Counted from the stretch's first letter, positions 33,345-42,807 are shown. The stretch: DNA of 55,854 nt from Sedimentitalea nanhaiensis DSM 24252 (GCF_000473225.1 NZ_AXBG01000001.1:1-55854), one strand, 5' to 3'. Notes: generated by a model not told the origin, from the sequence alone. Numbers and translations are program-made.

Positions 33345-34505
33345 TCAAGACATCGAGGACTTCAAGGAATTCCTTTCAACCCAGCCGGATCTGTTCTCAG
33401 GATCGTCAAGAAAGGTCTCGACCAGAGCGGACCACTCCAACCCGATATACAGCCCGTCATGCGCGCGCTCCGAATTCTCGGAAACCCTTTTATAGAGTTC
33501 ACGGTCCTCGGTGGCCTGTTTCAAACATTGCGCAAGTGCCTTGGGGTTCGCAGCCGGGTACATCAGGCATTCCTCGCCCGGTTTGAGACGCCCGACGAAA
33601 GCCGGGTGGTCCGAGATGATCAAGACTGATCGCGAAGCCAGCCCTTCGTAAATCGTGTTAGGCAGACCCTCTGCGTAGCTGTGCCGCGACGGGACAATGA
33701 CAAAGTCGTGCCGATGCATTTCACGACGCACGTCGGCATTCGAAATCATCCCGAGGAACCGGACTTGATCCCAGATGCCAAGCGTCTCTGCGACCTTTTC
33801 CCAGTGGCGGAGATCACCTGGTCCCGCAAAAGCCATCGAAAAATTCACCCCCCCTTTTCGCAGCTCGGCAATTGCCTCAAGGCAATCCCCGACCCCCTTG
33901 GCTTCGGTCATGGCTCCGGCAAAAAACGCCGTTGGGCTGGCCGGATCGGCAACCCCCGCCTTGCATGCACCAGCCAGCGGAACCCTGCTCCAGTCCCAGG
34001 GCACAACCTTTTCAGACGGAACCCCCAAGGCCGAAACCAGCGAACGTGACGCGTTCAGGCTATGATTGGAAACACAGGGAGATCGCGAACGTTGCAACGC
34101 ACGACGGACCGTAAAATTCTGCAGGGCCGTACGTACGCCTTTACGAACGAAAATGTCCGCGAACACAGGAAGCAACCAGATTTTCCGCTTCTGCGTTTCC
34201 CGCAGAAACCCAAGGTGTGGCGTGCGCAGGACGATATGGCTTGGCGCGGTGTCATCGAATACCCGCGCAATGCCCGAAGAGCGAAGGCCATCCCGACGCA
34301 ACCCGACTGCCCACAGGTTCGGCGCTAGTTCCGTGCGATACGCTTTGGGACCGAAAGCGACAGTTGTCACCCGTGCCTTTGGTGCAAGGGCTGCGACAAA
34401 ATCCACTGATTTCTTCTGATCCCGGTAGGTTTCAGCACCACCATCGGCAAACCTCTTGAAAGCTTCCCGAAAGTCGCCGTTCTGAATGAATACGATACTT
34501 CGCAC
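33345..34505 (-). CDS. GT-B glycosyltransferase (GT4-like)
   Basis: About 386 residues if started at the GTG at 34505 (SVRSIVFIQNGDFREAF), which gives the usual N-terminus; the open frame runs 35 codons farther to 34610, but that part looks non-coding. The N-domain has GGAETYRDQ. The C-domain has FFAGAMTEAKGVGDCLEAIAEL, FAGPGDLRHWE, RFLGMISNADVRREM and VPSRHSYAEGLPNTIYEGLASRSVLI, the GT4 nucleotide-sugar site with two glutamates. AAGAGAG lies about ten bases before the GTG. It is convergent with asnB, 24 bases apart. The acceptor and sugar are unknown. Confidence 0.82.
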   Translation of the reverse strand: MRSIVFIQNGDFREAFKRFADGGAETYRDQKKSVDFVAALAPKARVTTVAFGPKAYRTELAPNLWAVGLRRDGLRSSGIARVFDDTAPSHIVLRTPHLGFLRETQKRKIWLLPVFADIFVRKGVRTALQNFTVRRALQRSRSPCVSNHSLNASRSLVSALGVPSEKVVPWDWSRVPLAGACKAGVADPASPTAFFAGAMTEAKGVGDCLEAIAELRKGGVNFSMAFAGPGDLRHWEKVAETLGIWDQVRFLGMISNADVRREMHRHDFVIVPSRHSYAEGLPNTIYEGLASRSVLIISDHPAFVGRLKPGEECLMYPAANPKALAQCLKQATEDRELYKRVSENSERAHDGLYIGLEWSALVETFLDDPENRSGWVERNSLKSSMS

Positions 34506-34928
34506 CGAGAATTTTCTCTCTTTGTTTACCTGGGCTTTAAACACTTTCCACACAAAGGTTCCAAGCCCAGAGGAATGCCTGTAATGGAGAATAGGTATTC
34601 CCACCAGCACGACCCTAACGCTACTTGCCCAATACAGATAAAACCAGATGAACGAACCGAATTCTCTTGGTTAGATAGGATACGACCGTTAACTCGCGCG
34701 CGCCATTTCGGGAGCTTAGCCGGATAGCGGCACCTCCAACCTTTACAGCATGCACTCAGCACTGGGCTGGAAAAGCCCCGTCGCTTTCGAACGGAAGGTG
34801 ACTTAAACGAGCACCGAGGGCGGAACGAAAGCGGGACAGGTCCAGTTTCCGCAACTATGAGGCCTGGTTCCAGAACCTGCGCCACAAACCTATGGGCCAA
34901 AGTCCCGGCCGAAGAGTGACGCACAGCC
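34506..34928. other. non-coding gap between reverse genes
   Basis: 423 bases between the GT4-like gene and the FemAB-like gene. It has a reverse open frame of 132 codons, but its composition is Ser/Arg/Cys-rich, it has no ribosome binding site, and it overlaps the spurious N-terminal extension of the GT gene. I see no repeat or RNA here. Confidence 0.35.
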
Positions 34929-35873
34929 TTAACCGGCTGGCAGGATCAGAAATTCATAGAAGTCATGCATGAAAGCCGTCCCGCCAAACCCTTCCTTCTG
35001 CGCGATCAGGCCTTCGTTCAGGACTGTACCTTCGCTTTCGGTTGAAATCCCGAAGCTGAAATACCGCTTGTCCCGGTATTCCTCGCGGATCAGCCAATCG
35101 AGCAGCAGATCCAGCGCACCGTTCGATCGACCTGCATCTGACGCGGCCAGGTATTGGGTGTGAGCGACCTGGGGGGTTTCGAAGACGATCGAACCGGCCA
35201 CCAGCGCGTTGTCCAGATAGGCCCCATAAAGCTTGATGTTGTCAGGAAACCGCCCCATCAGCAGTTCGAGCTCGGCCAGGGAATGCACCGGAGCGGCATC
35301 GTGGCGCGCCAGAACGTCGCTGAGGATCCCGTGATAGGCCGACAGATCCTGCGACTGGCGCACCTCGACGCTAGCTTTCTGGGCTTTCTTGATGTTGCCC
35401 TTCTTTCCCGACCGGATCGGCAGCCTGGCCCCGGGCACCACCACAGTTGCGATATCGCGCCTAAACAGGCGTGCCCCCTGGCGGAACAGCGCATACTGAT
35501 CCTCTTCCGAAGGGACCCGGTGATAGATCTCCGGCACAACTTTATAGACCACCCGGTCGATCGTCCCCAACCCGGCCAGATACCCCGTCATCGCCTCGAA
35601 CACATCCAGCATCAACGCGCCGCGCATCTTGTCGCCATAGACCCACCCGCCATAGGTCAGCCCCTGGTGCGACCAAAGCGTGCCGTCCCGTTCATTGGCC
35701 GGCAGAACCGCGACCAACTGACCTGAAGACACCGCCATCAGCGAATGGTCGGTGAATCGGTCCGAATGGTAATCCATATAGCCGCGCCGAAACAGAAACG
35801 TCCCGTTGCGCGAATTGTCTACGAATGCATCCCAATCGCGCGCATGTTCGGGGCTGTAACGCAGAATTTCCAT
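34929..35873 (-). CDS. GNAT-fold acyltransferase, FemAB/Acetyltransf_6-like
   Basis: 314 residues with two tandem GNAT-like halves as in FemAB proteins. The first is WDAFVDNSRNGTFLFRRGYMDYH with LVAVLPANERDG. The second begins at about 160 (GKKGNIKKAQKASVEV) and ends with LYGAYLDNALVAGSIVF and SNGALDLLLDWLI. Such proteins transfer acyl or aminoacyl groups and are often linked to exosortase and exopolysaccharide clusters. The start ATG has AAGGA 12 bases before it. It is followed upstream by a second GNAT gene 24 bases away, so the pair likely forms one operon. The donor and acceptor are unknown. Confidence 0.78.
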   Translation of the reverse strand: MEILRYSPEHARDWDAFVDNSRNGTFLFRRGYMDYHSDRFTDHSLMAVSSGQLVAVLPANERDGTLWSHQGLTYGGWVYGDKMRGALMLDVFEAMTGYLAGLGTIDRVVYKVVPEIYHRVPSEEDQYALFRQGARLFRRDIATVVVPGARLPIRSGKKGNIKKAQKASVEVRQSQDLSAYHGILSDVLARHDAAPVHSLAELELLMGRFPDNIKLYGAYLDNALVAGSIVFETPQVAHTQYLAASDAGRSNGALDLLLDWLIREEYRDKRYFSFGISTESEGTVLNEGLIAQKEGFGGTAFMHDFYEFLILPAG

Positions 35874-35897
35874 AAGCTTAATCCGTCCTTGGCCGCG

Positions 35898-36356
35898 TCA
35901 GTGCAGCGGTTTTTTGAGAAGGACCACATCATCCGCATGGCGGTCCAGCCGGTATCCGAGCTTTTCATACAGCCCCCGGGCGCGGGAATTGCCATCCCAG
36001 ACCCGCAACCAGATCCCGCCCAGCCCAAGCGCACGCGCCTGATCCTCGATGAACCCGACCATCCGACCGCCGACGCCTTTGCCCCAACAGGTCTTGTCGC
36101 CGATATAGCCCCAATACTCGCCCGTACCGTCCGCAATCCCTTTCAGGCCACAGACACCCACCGGCCTGCTGGCATACATGACGCCCCATATCAGATAGTC
36201 GCCGCGCCCCGGCAGGCTGTCATACCAACTGGCCTGCGCCGCGCGGCTGAAATCCGGCGTCATCGTCAGCGCCTTGATCTCGGGATCGTTGAGCCAGCCC
36301 CAGGACAGGGACAGGAAGGTGTCATCGTATGGGACAAATTCGATATCGTGCGGCAC
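35898..36356 (-). CDS. GNAT N-acetyltransferase
   Basis: 152-residue single-domain GNAT protein. Motif A is WGKGVGGRMVGFIEDQARALG, the R/Q-x-x-G-x-G/A acetyl-CoA loop (about 91-111). The late YEKLGYRLD segment is typical of the family. The start is a GTG (36356). It probably acetylates an amino-sugar or a small molecule; next to the FemAB-like gene it may act on the same substrate. The window has several amino-sugar aminotransferases that would need such an N-acetylase. Confidence 0.82.
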   Translation of the reverse strand: MPHDIEFVPYDDTFLSLSWGWLNDPEIKALTMTPDFSRAAQASWYDSLPGRGDYLIWGVMYASRPVGVCGLKGIADGTGEYWGYIGDKTCWGKGVGGRMVGFIEDQARALGLGGIWLRVWDGNSRARGLYEKLGYRLDRHADDVVLLKKPLH

Positions 36357-36597
36357 GTTACGTGGTCTTTATTCCGGGGACAGGTTCTGATCCCCTATCC
36401 GATACAGGACGAATGTCACCAGTGCGATAACGGATGCAATCCGCACCCGGAATTTACCGCAGCGCTCTTTTCCACCCACCGCACATACCGGTTAGGTTGT
36501 TTTCCATCCGGGAAATACAGCCTGACAGCCCACCCCACCCGTTGCTACCCTATTGCTTGGGTGAGAGTGATTTTGTTTATCTGTTAAGGATTTAGAG

Positions 36598-37257
36598 ATG
36601 TTACGTTTTTTGATGATTGCCGGGCTTCTGTCCGGACTGTTCTCCACTCAGGCTGATGCCCGAACGATCCGCTATGAATTTGATGTGGTGGACTCTTGGT
36701 TTTCGGTTGGCAACCTGACGGAAATTTCTTCACCATTTACCAGCAATGTCACGGAAAGACAGGTCGAGTACAACGATCCGCTCTATCAAGAAGTCGTGGC
36801 AGGCATTCATCCGCTGGCGGATCTTATCGGAAAAACCGGACGCGTCGCGATGCAGTTGGAGATTGACTGGTCTGATATCTACTCCATCGACTGCCTCAGT
36901 GGTATTCTGTGCGCAGAATTCAATCGGATGCATCCTCAACCCGGATCGGTCGTTGATTCAGCGGTTAATCCGAATGGCTTTACAATCTTTGCATGGGGTT
37001 CCAGTGGAGAATGGTATCTGGGCAGCAATCCGATGACGGGTGAAGGACGTCTGTTCTTCACCGACGATAGGACCTGGGGCACTGGATGGCTGAACGGCAA
37101 CTTCTATGAACACGGTGGCGCAACGGCCGATTTCGCCCTCGCCAATTTCACCAGCACCGAAATTTCCCCCGTCCCTCTGCCCGCTGCGGCACCGCTTCTG
37201 GCGATGGGACTGATGGCGTTCGGGTTCGTTCGGCGCCGCGCGCGCCGCCTGAGCTGA
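36598..37257 (+). CDS. VPLPA-CTERM sorting-signal protein
   Basis: 219 residues with an N-terminal Sec signal (1-21, ending TQADA) and a C-terminal sorting signal: VPLPAAAPLLA (about 191-201), a hydrophobic helix LLAMGLMAFGFV and a basic tail RRRARRLS. The tripartite end is the known substrate signal of the XrtD exosortase, which is encoded about 7 kb downstream at 44183. The mature part of about 170 residues is beta-rich, has one Cys pair (in SIDCLSGILC) and no known fold. AAGGA stands seven bases before the ATG. It has its own promoter region (36357-36597). Likely a secreted, sorted, surface- or matrix-associated protein. Confidence 0.9.
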   Translation: MLRFLMIAGLLSGLFSTQADARTIRYEFDVVDSWFSVGNLTEISSPFTSNVTERQVEYNDPLYQEVVAGIHPLADLIGKTGRVAMQLEIDWSDIYSIDCLSGILCAEFNRMHPQPGSVVDSAVNPNGFTIFAWGSSGEWYLGSNPMTGEGRLFFTDDRTWGTGWLNGNFYEHGGATADFALANFTSTEISPVPLPAAAPLLAMGLMAFGFVRRRARRLS

Positions 37258-37258
37258 C

Positions 37259-38578
37259 CTATACCTTGACCACCCGTTCCATCGGCAGCCCGCGCCGGGC
37301 GATGGCGTTGCGGGTGTCGATCACCGGGCACTCCAGGTCCAGCAGCGCGGCATAGTCCACCGCGTCGTGATCGGTGGCGATCAGCACCGCGTCGAACTGG
37401 CCCGGTTTCAGCTCTGCCGGGTCCAGTGCCGGGCGCGCGGTGAACTGGCGGTATTCGCGCATCGGCGGAATCTCGGGAACGTGGGGGTCGATATAGGCAA
37501 TCTCGGCCCCTGCCTCGTCCAGCAGTTCCAGCAGCTTCATCGCCGGGCTTTCGCGCATGTCGGCGACGTTCTTTTTATAGGCGATGCCCACCAGCAGGAT
37601 ACGCGCGCGGCTCAGACCCTTGCCGGCGTCGCGATCCACGATCTCGCGCAGCCGGTCGATCACGTGGTTGGGCATGGCGGTGTTGATTTCGCCCGCCAGT
37701 TCGATGAACCGCGTCGGCACCTCGTATTCGCGCGCCTTCCAGGTCAGGTAAAACGGATCGATCGGGATACAGTGCCCGCCCAGGCCGGGCCCAGGATAGA
37801 AGGGCATGAAACCAAATGGCTTGGTGGCGGCCCCGTCGATCACCTCCCACACATCGATGCCCATCCGGTCGTAGACCAGTTTCAACTCGTTCACCAAGGC
37901 GATGTTGACGGCGCGAAAGATGTTCTCGGTGATCTTCACCGCCTCGGCGGTCTGGGTGGTGGACACGCGCACCACCTGATCGACGATTCCCGCATACAGC
38001 GATTCGATCAGCTGTCCGGCCATCTCGCCGGAACCGGCAACAATCTTTGGGATCGTGCTGGTATTGTATCGCGCATTGCCCGGATCCTCGCGTTCAGGCG
38101 AAAAGCCCAGGAAAATATCTTCGCCCAGTGTCAGACCGGATTCGGCCAGGATCGGCGCCAGTACTTCGTCCGTGGTGCCCGGATAGGTGGTGGATTCCAG
38201 CACCACCAGAGTGCCGGGGCGGATGTGGCGGGCAATCTCGCGGGTGGTAACCGTAACAAAGGACAGATCCGGTTCGCGCTGTTTGGTCAGCGGCGTCGGC
38301 ACACAGATCAGGATCGCCTGGCATGTTGCAAGCCGCGCAAAATCGGTGGTCCAGTCCAGCCGCCCGGAGTCAGACAGCGTCCTGAGGTCATCGCTGGCCA
38401 CCGCGCCGATATAGCTGTCATGGGCATCCAGCCGATCCATCTTGGACTGGTCGATATCGAACCCGGTTACGGAAAATCCGCGCTGCGCGGCGGTGACCGC
38501 CAGTGGCAGCCCGACATAACCCAACCCAACCACGCCCACCCGCGCGGTCTTGTCCGCAATTGCATCCAACAATGACAT
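37259..38578 (-). CDS. nucleotide-sugar (UDP-HexNAc) 6-dehydrogenase, WbpA/WecC-like
   Basis: 439-residue NAD-dependent dehydrogenase that oxidises C6 of a UDP-sugar to the uronic acid in two steps. The NAD-binding Rossmann start is VGVVGLGYVGLPLA (13-26). The catalytic Cys270 lies in PGPGLGGHCIPIDPFYLTWKA, a form seen in UDP-GlcNAc or UDP-ManNAc dehydrogenases more than in UDP-glucose dehydrogenases. VGIAYKKNVADMRESPA marks the C-domain. It ends one base after the stop of the VPLPA gene on the opposite strand. The product is a uronic acid for the exopolysaccharide, perhaps amidated later by AsnB. Confidence 0.9.
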   Translation of the reverse strand: MSLLDAIADKTARVGVVGLGYVGLPLAVTAAQRGFSVTGFDIDQSKMDRLDAHDSYIGAVASDDLRTLSDSGRLDWTTDFARLATCQAILICVPTPLTKQREPDLSFVTVTTREIARHIRPGTLVVLESTTYPGTTDEVLAPILAESGLTLGEDIFLGFSPEREDPGNARYNTSTIPKIVAGSGEMAGQLIESLYAGIVDQVVRVSTTQTAEAVKITENIFRAVNIALVNELKLVYDRMGIDVWEVIDGAATKPFGFMPFYPGPGLGGHCIPIDPFYLTWKAREYEVPTRFIELAGEINTAMPNHVIDRLREIVDRDAGKGLSRARILLVGIAYKKNVADMRESPAMKLLELLDEAGAEIAYIDPHVPEIPPMREYRQFTARPALDPAELKPGQFDAVLIATDHDAVDYAALLDLECPVIDTRNAIARRGLPMERVVKV

Positions 38579-38761
38579 ACCTGTTTCCCGTACTGAAAGC
38601 GCAACGCGCTGAAATCTTGCAAGCTATGTCTCAGGAACAGGGGTTTTTGGCAACATGATGGGGCTGGAAAGGTAAAACCGCGGCGCGGACTGCAGGCACG
38701 GCTTGCGACACCGCCCCGGGGCGGGCAAAAGCACAATATTTCTTAACCTTGTCCAGGCCAT

Positions 38762-39700
38762 ATGCAATCCATGCCCGATCCCAGATCTTATGTCGTGATT
38801 TCCCCTGGCCGCAACGAGGCGGACTACATGCGCCGCACGCTGGACAGCATGGTGGCGCAACAGGAACGCCCCGCGATATGGGTGATCGTGGACGATGGCT
38901 CGACCGACGCATCGCCCGCGATCCTGGCGGAATACGCCGCGCAGCATGACTGGATCCGGGTGGTGCGCCGCGAGGACCGGGGCAAACGCGCCGTCGGCCC
39001 CGGCGTGATCGAGGCGTTTTATGCGGGTTTGGATACGGTCGATCTGAACGATTATACCTATCTCTGCAAACTCGACCTCGATCTGGACCTGCCGCCGCGC
39101 TATTTCGCCGGGCTGATGGACCGGATGGAGGCCAATCCCCGCGTCGGCACCTGTTCCGGCAAGACCTGGTATACCGGTGCCAGGGGCGAGCGGATATCCG
39201 AAGGCATCGGCGACGAGATGTCGGTCGGCGCGTCCAAGTTCATGCGTGTCAGCTGTTTTCAACAGATCGGTGGCTTTGTGCGCGAAGTCATGTGGGACGG
39301 GATCGACTGCCACAAGGCGCGATCACTGGGTTGGATCGCGGTCAGCTGGGACGATCCCGAGCTGCAATTCGAGCACCTGCGCCCGATGGGGTCCAGCCAA
39401 CAGAACATCCACGCCGGCCGCCGCCGCCACGGGTTCGGGCAGTATTACATGGGCACACATCCGCTGTTCCTGATCGCCTCGGCCATCAACAAGCTGCGCC
39501 AACCGCCCTATGTAACCGGCAGCCTGTCGATGCTGCGCGGCTATTTCGGGTCGTGGCTGCACCGCGTCCCACAGCAAAGCGATGCCGATCTGATCCCGTT
39601 CATCCGCGCCTACCAGCTGCGCGCCCTGCGCGTCGGCAAGGCCCGCGCCGCAGCGGAAATCGAAGCGGAACGCGCCAGTGTCTGGCAAGCGCCAGCCTGA
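38762..39700 (+). CDS. family-2 glycosyltransferase
   Basis: 312 residues. GT-A motifs are YVVISPGRNEADYM, WVIVDDGSTDASPAI and the metal site KLDLDLDLPPRYF (DLD). VGASKFMRVSCFQQIGGF and WDGIDCHKARSLGW form the acceptor-side region. The C-terminal 100 residues have one amphipathic, possibly membrane-associated stretch (PLFLIASAIN). It resembles exopolysaccharide transferases of the cellulose-synthase superfamily without the long membrane domain. It is divergent from the dehydrogenase gene across a 183-base gap and convergent with the next GT4. Confidence 0.85.
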   Translation: MQSMPDPRSYVVISPGRNEADYMRRTLDSMVAQQERPAIWVIVDDGSTDASPAILAEYAAQHDWIRVVRREDRGKRAVGPGVIEAFYAGLDTVDLNDYTYLCKLDLDLDLPPRYFAGLMDRMEANPRVGTCSGKTWYTGARGERISEGIGDEMSVGASKFMRVSCFQQIGGFVREVMWDGIDCHKARSLGWIAVSWDDPELQFEHLRPMGSSQQNIHAGRRRHGFGQYYMGTHPLFLIASAINKLRQPPYVTGSLSMLRGYFGSWLHRVPQQSDADLIPFIRAYQLRALRVGKARAAAEIEAERASVWQAPA

Positions 39701-39709
39701 GCGGCCCCC

Positions 39710-41047
39710 TCAGGATCCGGTCGGAGAGATAGCCGCCACAGCCTGCGTTGCGGCGAAATCCGGGCGGTCCGCGCGTCGGCCCAATACCCAGTCATAGACC
39801 TCGCGCACCTGGCGGGCCTTGGCCGACCAGGTGTAATTGGCCTGTACATGCGAACGCGCACGCGCGCCCATGGCCGGAAGAGCGCCTGGATCGGCCACAA
39901 TCTCTTCGAGCTGGCGGCGCAGATCGGCAATGATCTGATCGCGTGAGGAAATCGGGATCTTGTAGCCGGTCCCCGGCACAACCAGTTCGCCCGGCCCCGC
40001 ATAATCGACAACGATCGGCACCACGCCAAGCGCCATGGCTTCCAGCACCACGCCCCCGCCGAAATCCCGGATCGAAGGGAAGGTCAGCACGTTGGACCCG
40101 ACCACAAGATCCTGCACCCGGCGGTGATCCACCATGCCGTGGAAAGTCACCGAGGATCGCAAGTCGAACCTGTCGACCAGGGCTTCGATCTTGCCGCGCT
40201 CGGGGCCGTCGCCCACGATATCCAGCCGCAGACTGCCAGCGGCCAGCACCGGTGCTGCCGCCTCGATCAGCATATCCACCCCTTTGCAGGGTACCAGCCG
40301 CCCGATGAAACACGCCCGCAAAGACCCGTCGATCTTCTGTGGCGCAATCCGGTTGAACCGCGCCGTATCGATCGCATTTTCCGGCAGCCAGACGGCCCGG
40401 TCGGCAAAGGCGCGCGGCACTTCGCGGACCGCCTGACGCGACCCTGCCAGAATGGCCCGCGTCGCCTTGAGCATCCGGCGTCGCCCCGGAAACAGTTTGC
40501 GAACCCCGCGAAAACGCGACAACCATTCCCCCTCGGCCTTGCGCACGTCTTCGAACCCCTTGGGCCAGGGCACCCCGCCATTGAGCGGTCCCATGACAAA
40601 GGGCACGCCCGCCGCAGCGCATTTGGCGGCGATGGGGGACACCGTGATCGGCGACAGCGGCGTGACACGGTGAACGATGTCGTATTCCCCGGCTTCAATG
40701 GCATCCCCGAAAGCCTTCCAGATCAGATGCTCGAAATAGGGATAGCTCACCACGGCCACTGCGGTGGATATGGTCCAGCCCTTGCCCTTGCCGCCGCCCA
40801 GCACGTTTCCGAGCTTCCACAGGGGGCGGGCAATCGCCTCGCTGTCGATCACGGTGAAATCCTGTCCTTCGACCAGTCCGGCGCGCAGAATGGCGTCACG
40901 ATTGCGGATCTGCGTCACAAGATGAACATCCGCCACCTCGCCAAGCGCCCGCGCCATCGACCAGCCCACAAGCGGAACGCTGACCCATTCCGGGTTGGCG
41001 GCCTCGGCGATGACAAGAACACGTGGGCGGGAAGATGCGTTCGACAT
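39710..41047 (-). CDS. family-4 glycosyltransferase
   Basis: 445-residue GT-B enzyme. N-domain: RVLVIAEAANPEWVSVPLVGWSMARAL, VHRVTPLSP and PFVMGPLNGGVPWPKGF, a phrase common in mannosyl- and glucosyltransferases of exopolysaccharide clusters. C-domain: CFIGRLVPCKGVDMLIEAAAPV, IVGDGPERGKIE, VTFHGMVDHRRVQDL and FPSIRDFGGGVVLEAMALGVVPIVVDYAGP, with the FGGGVVLEA version of the nucleotide-sugar site. It probably adds one sugar of the repeat unit. Confidence 0.88.
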   Translation of the reverse strand: MSNASSRPRVLVIAEAANPEWVSVPLVGWSMARALGEVADVHLVTQIRNRDAILRAGLVEGQDFTVIDSEAIARPLWKLGNVLGGGKGKGWTISTAVAVVSYPYFEHLIWKAFGDAIEAGEYDIVHRVTPLSPITVSPIAAKCAAAGVPFVMGPLNGGVPWPKGFEDVRKAEGEWLSRFRGVRKLFPGRRRMLKATRAILAGSRQAVREVPRAFADRAVWLPENAIDTARFNRIAPQKIDGSLRACFIGRLVPCKGVDMLIEAAAPVLAAGSLRLDIVGDGPERGKIEALVDRFDLRSSVTFHGMVDHRRVQDLVVGSNVLTFPSIRDFGGGVVLEAMALGVVPIVVDYAGPGELVVPGTGYKIPISSRDQIIADLRRQLEEIVADPGALPAMGARARSHVQANYTWSAKARQVREVYDWVLGRRADRPDFAATQAVAAISPTGS

Positions 41048-41413
41048 GTTTGATCCTCGGAAACGAATACCACGCTACCTGTCTCGGAAACCCGGTCTCT
41101 GCGCAAGCTCTTGGGCCAAGCCTGAACTGCGCGATACCGAAGCCAACAACCGAAACATGCTGGTCCTTTGAGATACTGATGCCCAAGATACGGGATAAAT
41201 CGTAAACTGACCGGAAATCCAGTCGCCCTGGAGCCGGTACGCTAACAGCTCATCATCGGGATGGGCTTGAACCTTTTCTTAAACAGGTTCGGTGAAGTCT
41301 GACGCTTCATGCCATATTCTCTGGCTCTGCTTGCCCACGCACGCGATCACGTGCAGAAGCTTGCTGCGACATGCCATCGTGGCCCGCGCGGTGCGGTACC
41401 GGCAATTTTGTAA
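41048..41413. promoter_or_regulatory. divergent non-coding region
   Basis: 366 bases between a reverse GT4 and the forward DUF535 gene, so it should hold two promoters. The middle (41190-41280) is AT-richer. I found no clear repeat, hairpin or consensus promoter. Confidence 0.35.
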
Positions 41414-42352
41414 ATGAGGCGTAAAACCCGTCCGATGGAAACAAATTTCTCTCTCAATCTGTTGCAAGGCGCGCGGGCCTGTTTTCCAGGGTACCGCCCC
41501 GGAGCGTTGCTGTTGAGAACGCGCATGATCGTCGCGGGACATCGCCATCGCGCACTGACCCGGCGGTTCTTCACGGCGGCCCCTCGCAGCGCCCTGGCCC
41601 GGATCATGACCGATCGGCCCCAAATGCTGGGTGCCTTGATCTGGCCCTATCAATGCGCGGGATGGGACGTGCCGACACGGCTGCAACGCATTTTGGCCCA
41701 TTACCAGGCGATCGACAGCCTGCCCCCACCGTTCCGGTTTGAAACCGACGAAAAGATCGAAATTCTGGATATGTCCGATATCCATGACGATCTGCGCCTG
41801 ATCATGGATCAGCCACGGTGGTTCATGCGCGAGGGCGGTCTGGTCATCAATCTGTTCAAAGGGGATTTCAGGGCCTATTCTCTGGCCTTTTCGCTGCACA
41901 AAGCGCCGGATGGCACACTTGAAGCTGTCATAGGCGGGCTTCAGGGGCGCAAGACCGAAGATGCCCTGGCCCTGTACCGCGACCTGACCAAATCCTTCAT
42001 GGGCATCCGCCCGCGGGACTTCATGGTCGATATACTGCGCATTCTGTGCCGCCAGATTGGCGTCGAACGTATCCTGGCGGTCTCGCAGGCCCATCGTCAC
42101 CATCAACATCCTTACTTTGGCAAGGCCGACTTGACCCCTGATTATGATGATATTTGGCGTGATCGAGGAGGTGAGGAGGTCAGCCCGGAATTCTTTGAAC
42201 TTCAGGTGGACCCGGGACATCGGGACCTGGACACCGTCAAACCCAAGAAGCGATCCCTGTATCGCAAACGCCGCGCATTCCTCGAAGACACGGAGGCGGC
42301 AATATGCGAAACGTTGCCCAGAGCACCGGTCGTAACGTTCGTTGACACCTGA
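41414..42352 (+). CDS. VirK/YbjX family protein (DUF535)
   Basis: 312 residues. The build is that of DUF535: MLGALIWPYQCAGWDVPTRLQRILAHYQ near residue 75, then FLKGDF-like and FSLHKAPDGTLEAVIGGLQG, then RILCRQIGVERILAVSQAHRHHQHPYF, and finally LTPDYDDIWRDRGGE. Known members (VirK, YbjX) affect membrane or antimicrobial-peptide resistance, and the biochemical role is unknown. No signal or membrane helix. An ATG seven codons in (41435) is also possible; neither has a good ribosome binding site. It runs 11 bases ahead of the hexapeptide acetyltransferase gene, so they may act together. Confidence 0.8.
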   Translation: MRRKTRPMETNFSLNLLQGARACFPGYRPGALLLRTRMIVAGHRHRALTRRFFTAAPRSALARIMTDRPQMLGALIWPYQCAGWDVPTRLQRILAHYQAIDSLPPPFRFETDEKIEILDMSDIHDDLRLIMDQPRWFMREGGLVINLFKGDFRAYSLAFSLHKAPDGTLEAVIGGLQGRKTEDALALYRDLTKSFMGIRPRDFMVDILRILCRQIGVERILAVSQAHRHHQHPYFGKADLTPDYDDIWRDRGGEEVSPEFFELQVDPGHRDLDTVKPKKRSLYRKRRAFLEDTEAAICETLPRAPVVTFVDT

Positions 42353-42363
42353 AGGCGCTGCCC

Positions 42364-42807
42364 ATGTTACTGGCTCATCAAGATCGCAAACTCATCCGCG
42401 CCATTCATCGCTATCAGAGATACCGGAACAAACCCGGCCCCATGGCCTGGCTTGGATGTGCATGGGGAAAGCTCGGGCACATGTTCTGGACCGTGATCAG
42501 CGCATCGGACATCCATCGGGACGCCACGATAGACGCCTCGGTCCGGTTTCCACATCTGACGGGCGTCGTGATTCACCAGGACGCCATCCTCGCCGAGGGC
42601 TGCCTGATCATGCAGCAGGTCACCCTGGGCCAGACATCCGGCCCCGGCGCGCCCCGCCTTGACAGGAACGTCTACATCGGGGCCGGAGCCAAGGTTCTGG
42701 GCGGCGTTCACATCGCAAAGAACGCCAAGATCGGTGCCAATGCCGTCGTTTTGTCCGATGTCCCGGAAAATGCGACCGCCGTCGGCATCCCGGCCCGGAC
42801 CTTGTGA
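42364..42807 (+). CDS. hexapeptide acetyltransferase (serine O-acetyltransferase-like)
   Basis: 147 residues. A short helical N-terminus (1-45) is followed by a left-handed beta-helix (about 50-147) with hexapeptide turns: IHRDATIDASVRFP, GVVIHQDAILAEGCLI, NVYIGAGAKVLGGVHIAKNAKIGANAVV, and the end AVGIPART. The LGQTSG loop and the GVVIH His are like those of serine acetyltransferases and of EPS acetyltransferases such as those of the colanic acid and CysE-like groups. Much shorter than CysE, so a sugar or polysaccharide O-acetylase is more likely. Confidence 0.85.
   Translation: MLLAHQDRKLIRAIHRYQRYRNKPGPMAWLGCAWGKLGHMFWTVISASDIHRDATIDASVRFPHLTGVVIHQDAILAEGCLIMQQVTLGQTSGPGAPRLDRNVYIGAGAKVLGGVHIAKNAKIGANAVVLSDVPENATAVGIPARTL

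Noticed and set aside
34526-34924. Reverse open frame of 132 codons upstream of the GT4-like gene
   Set aside because: Composition is unlike neighbouring genes and no ribosome binding site is present; treated as non-coding.
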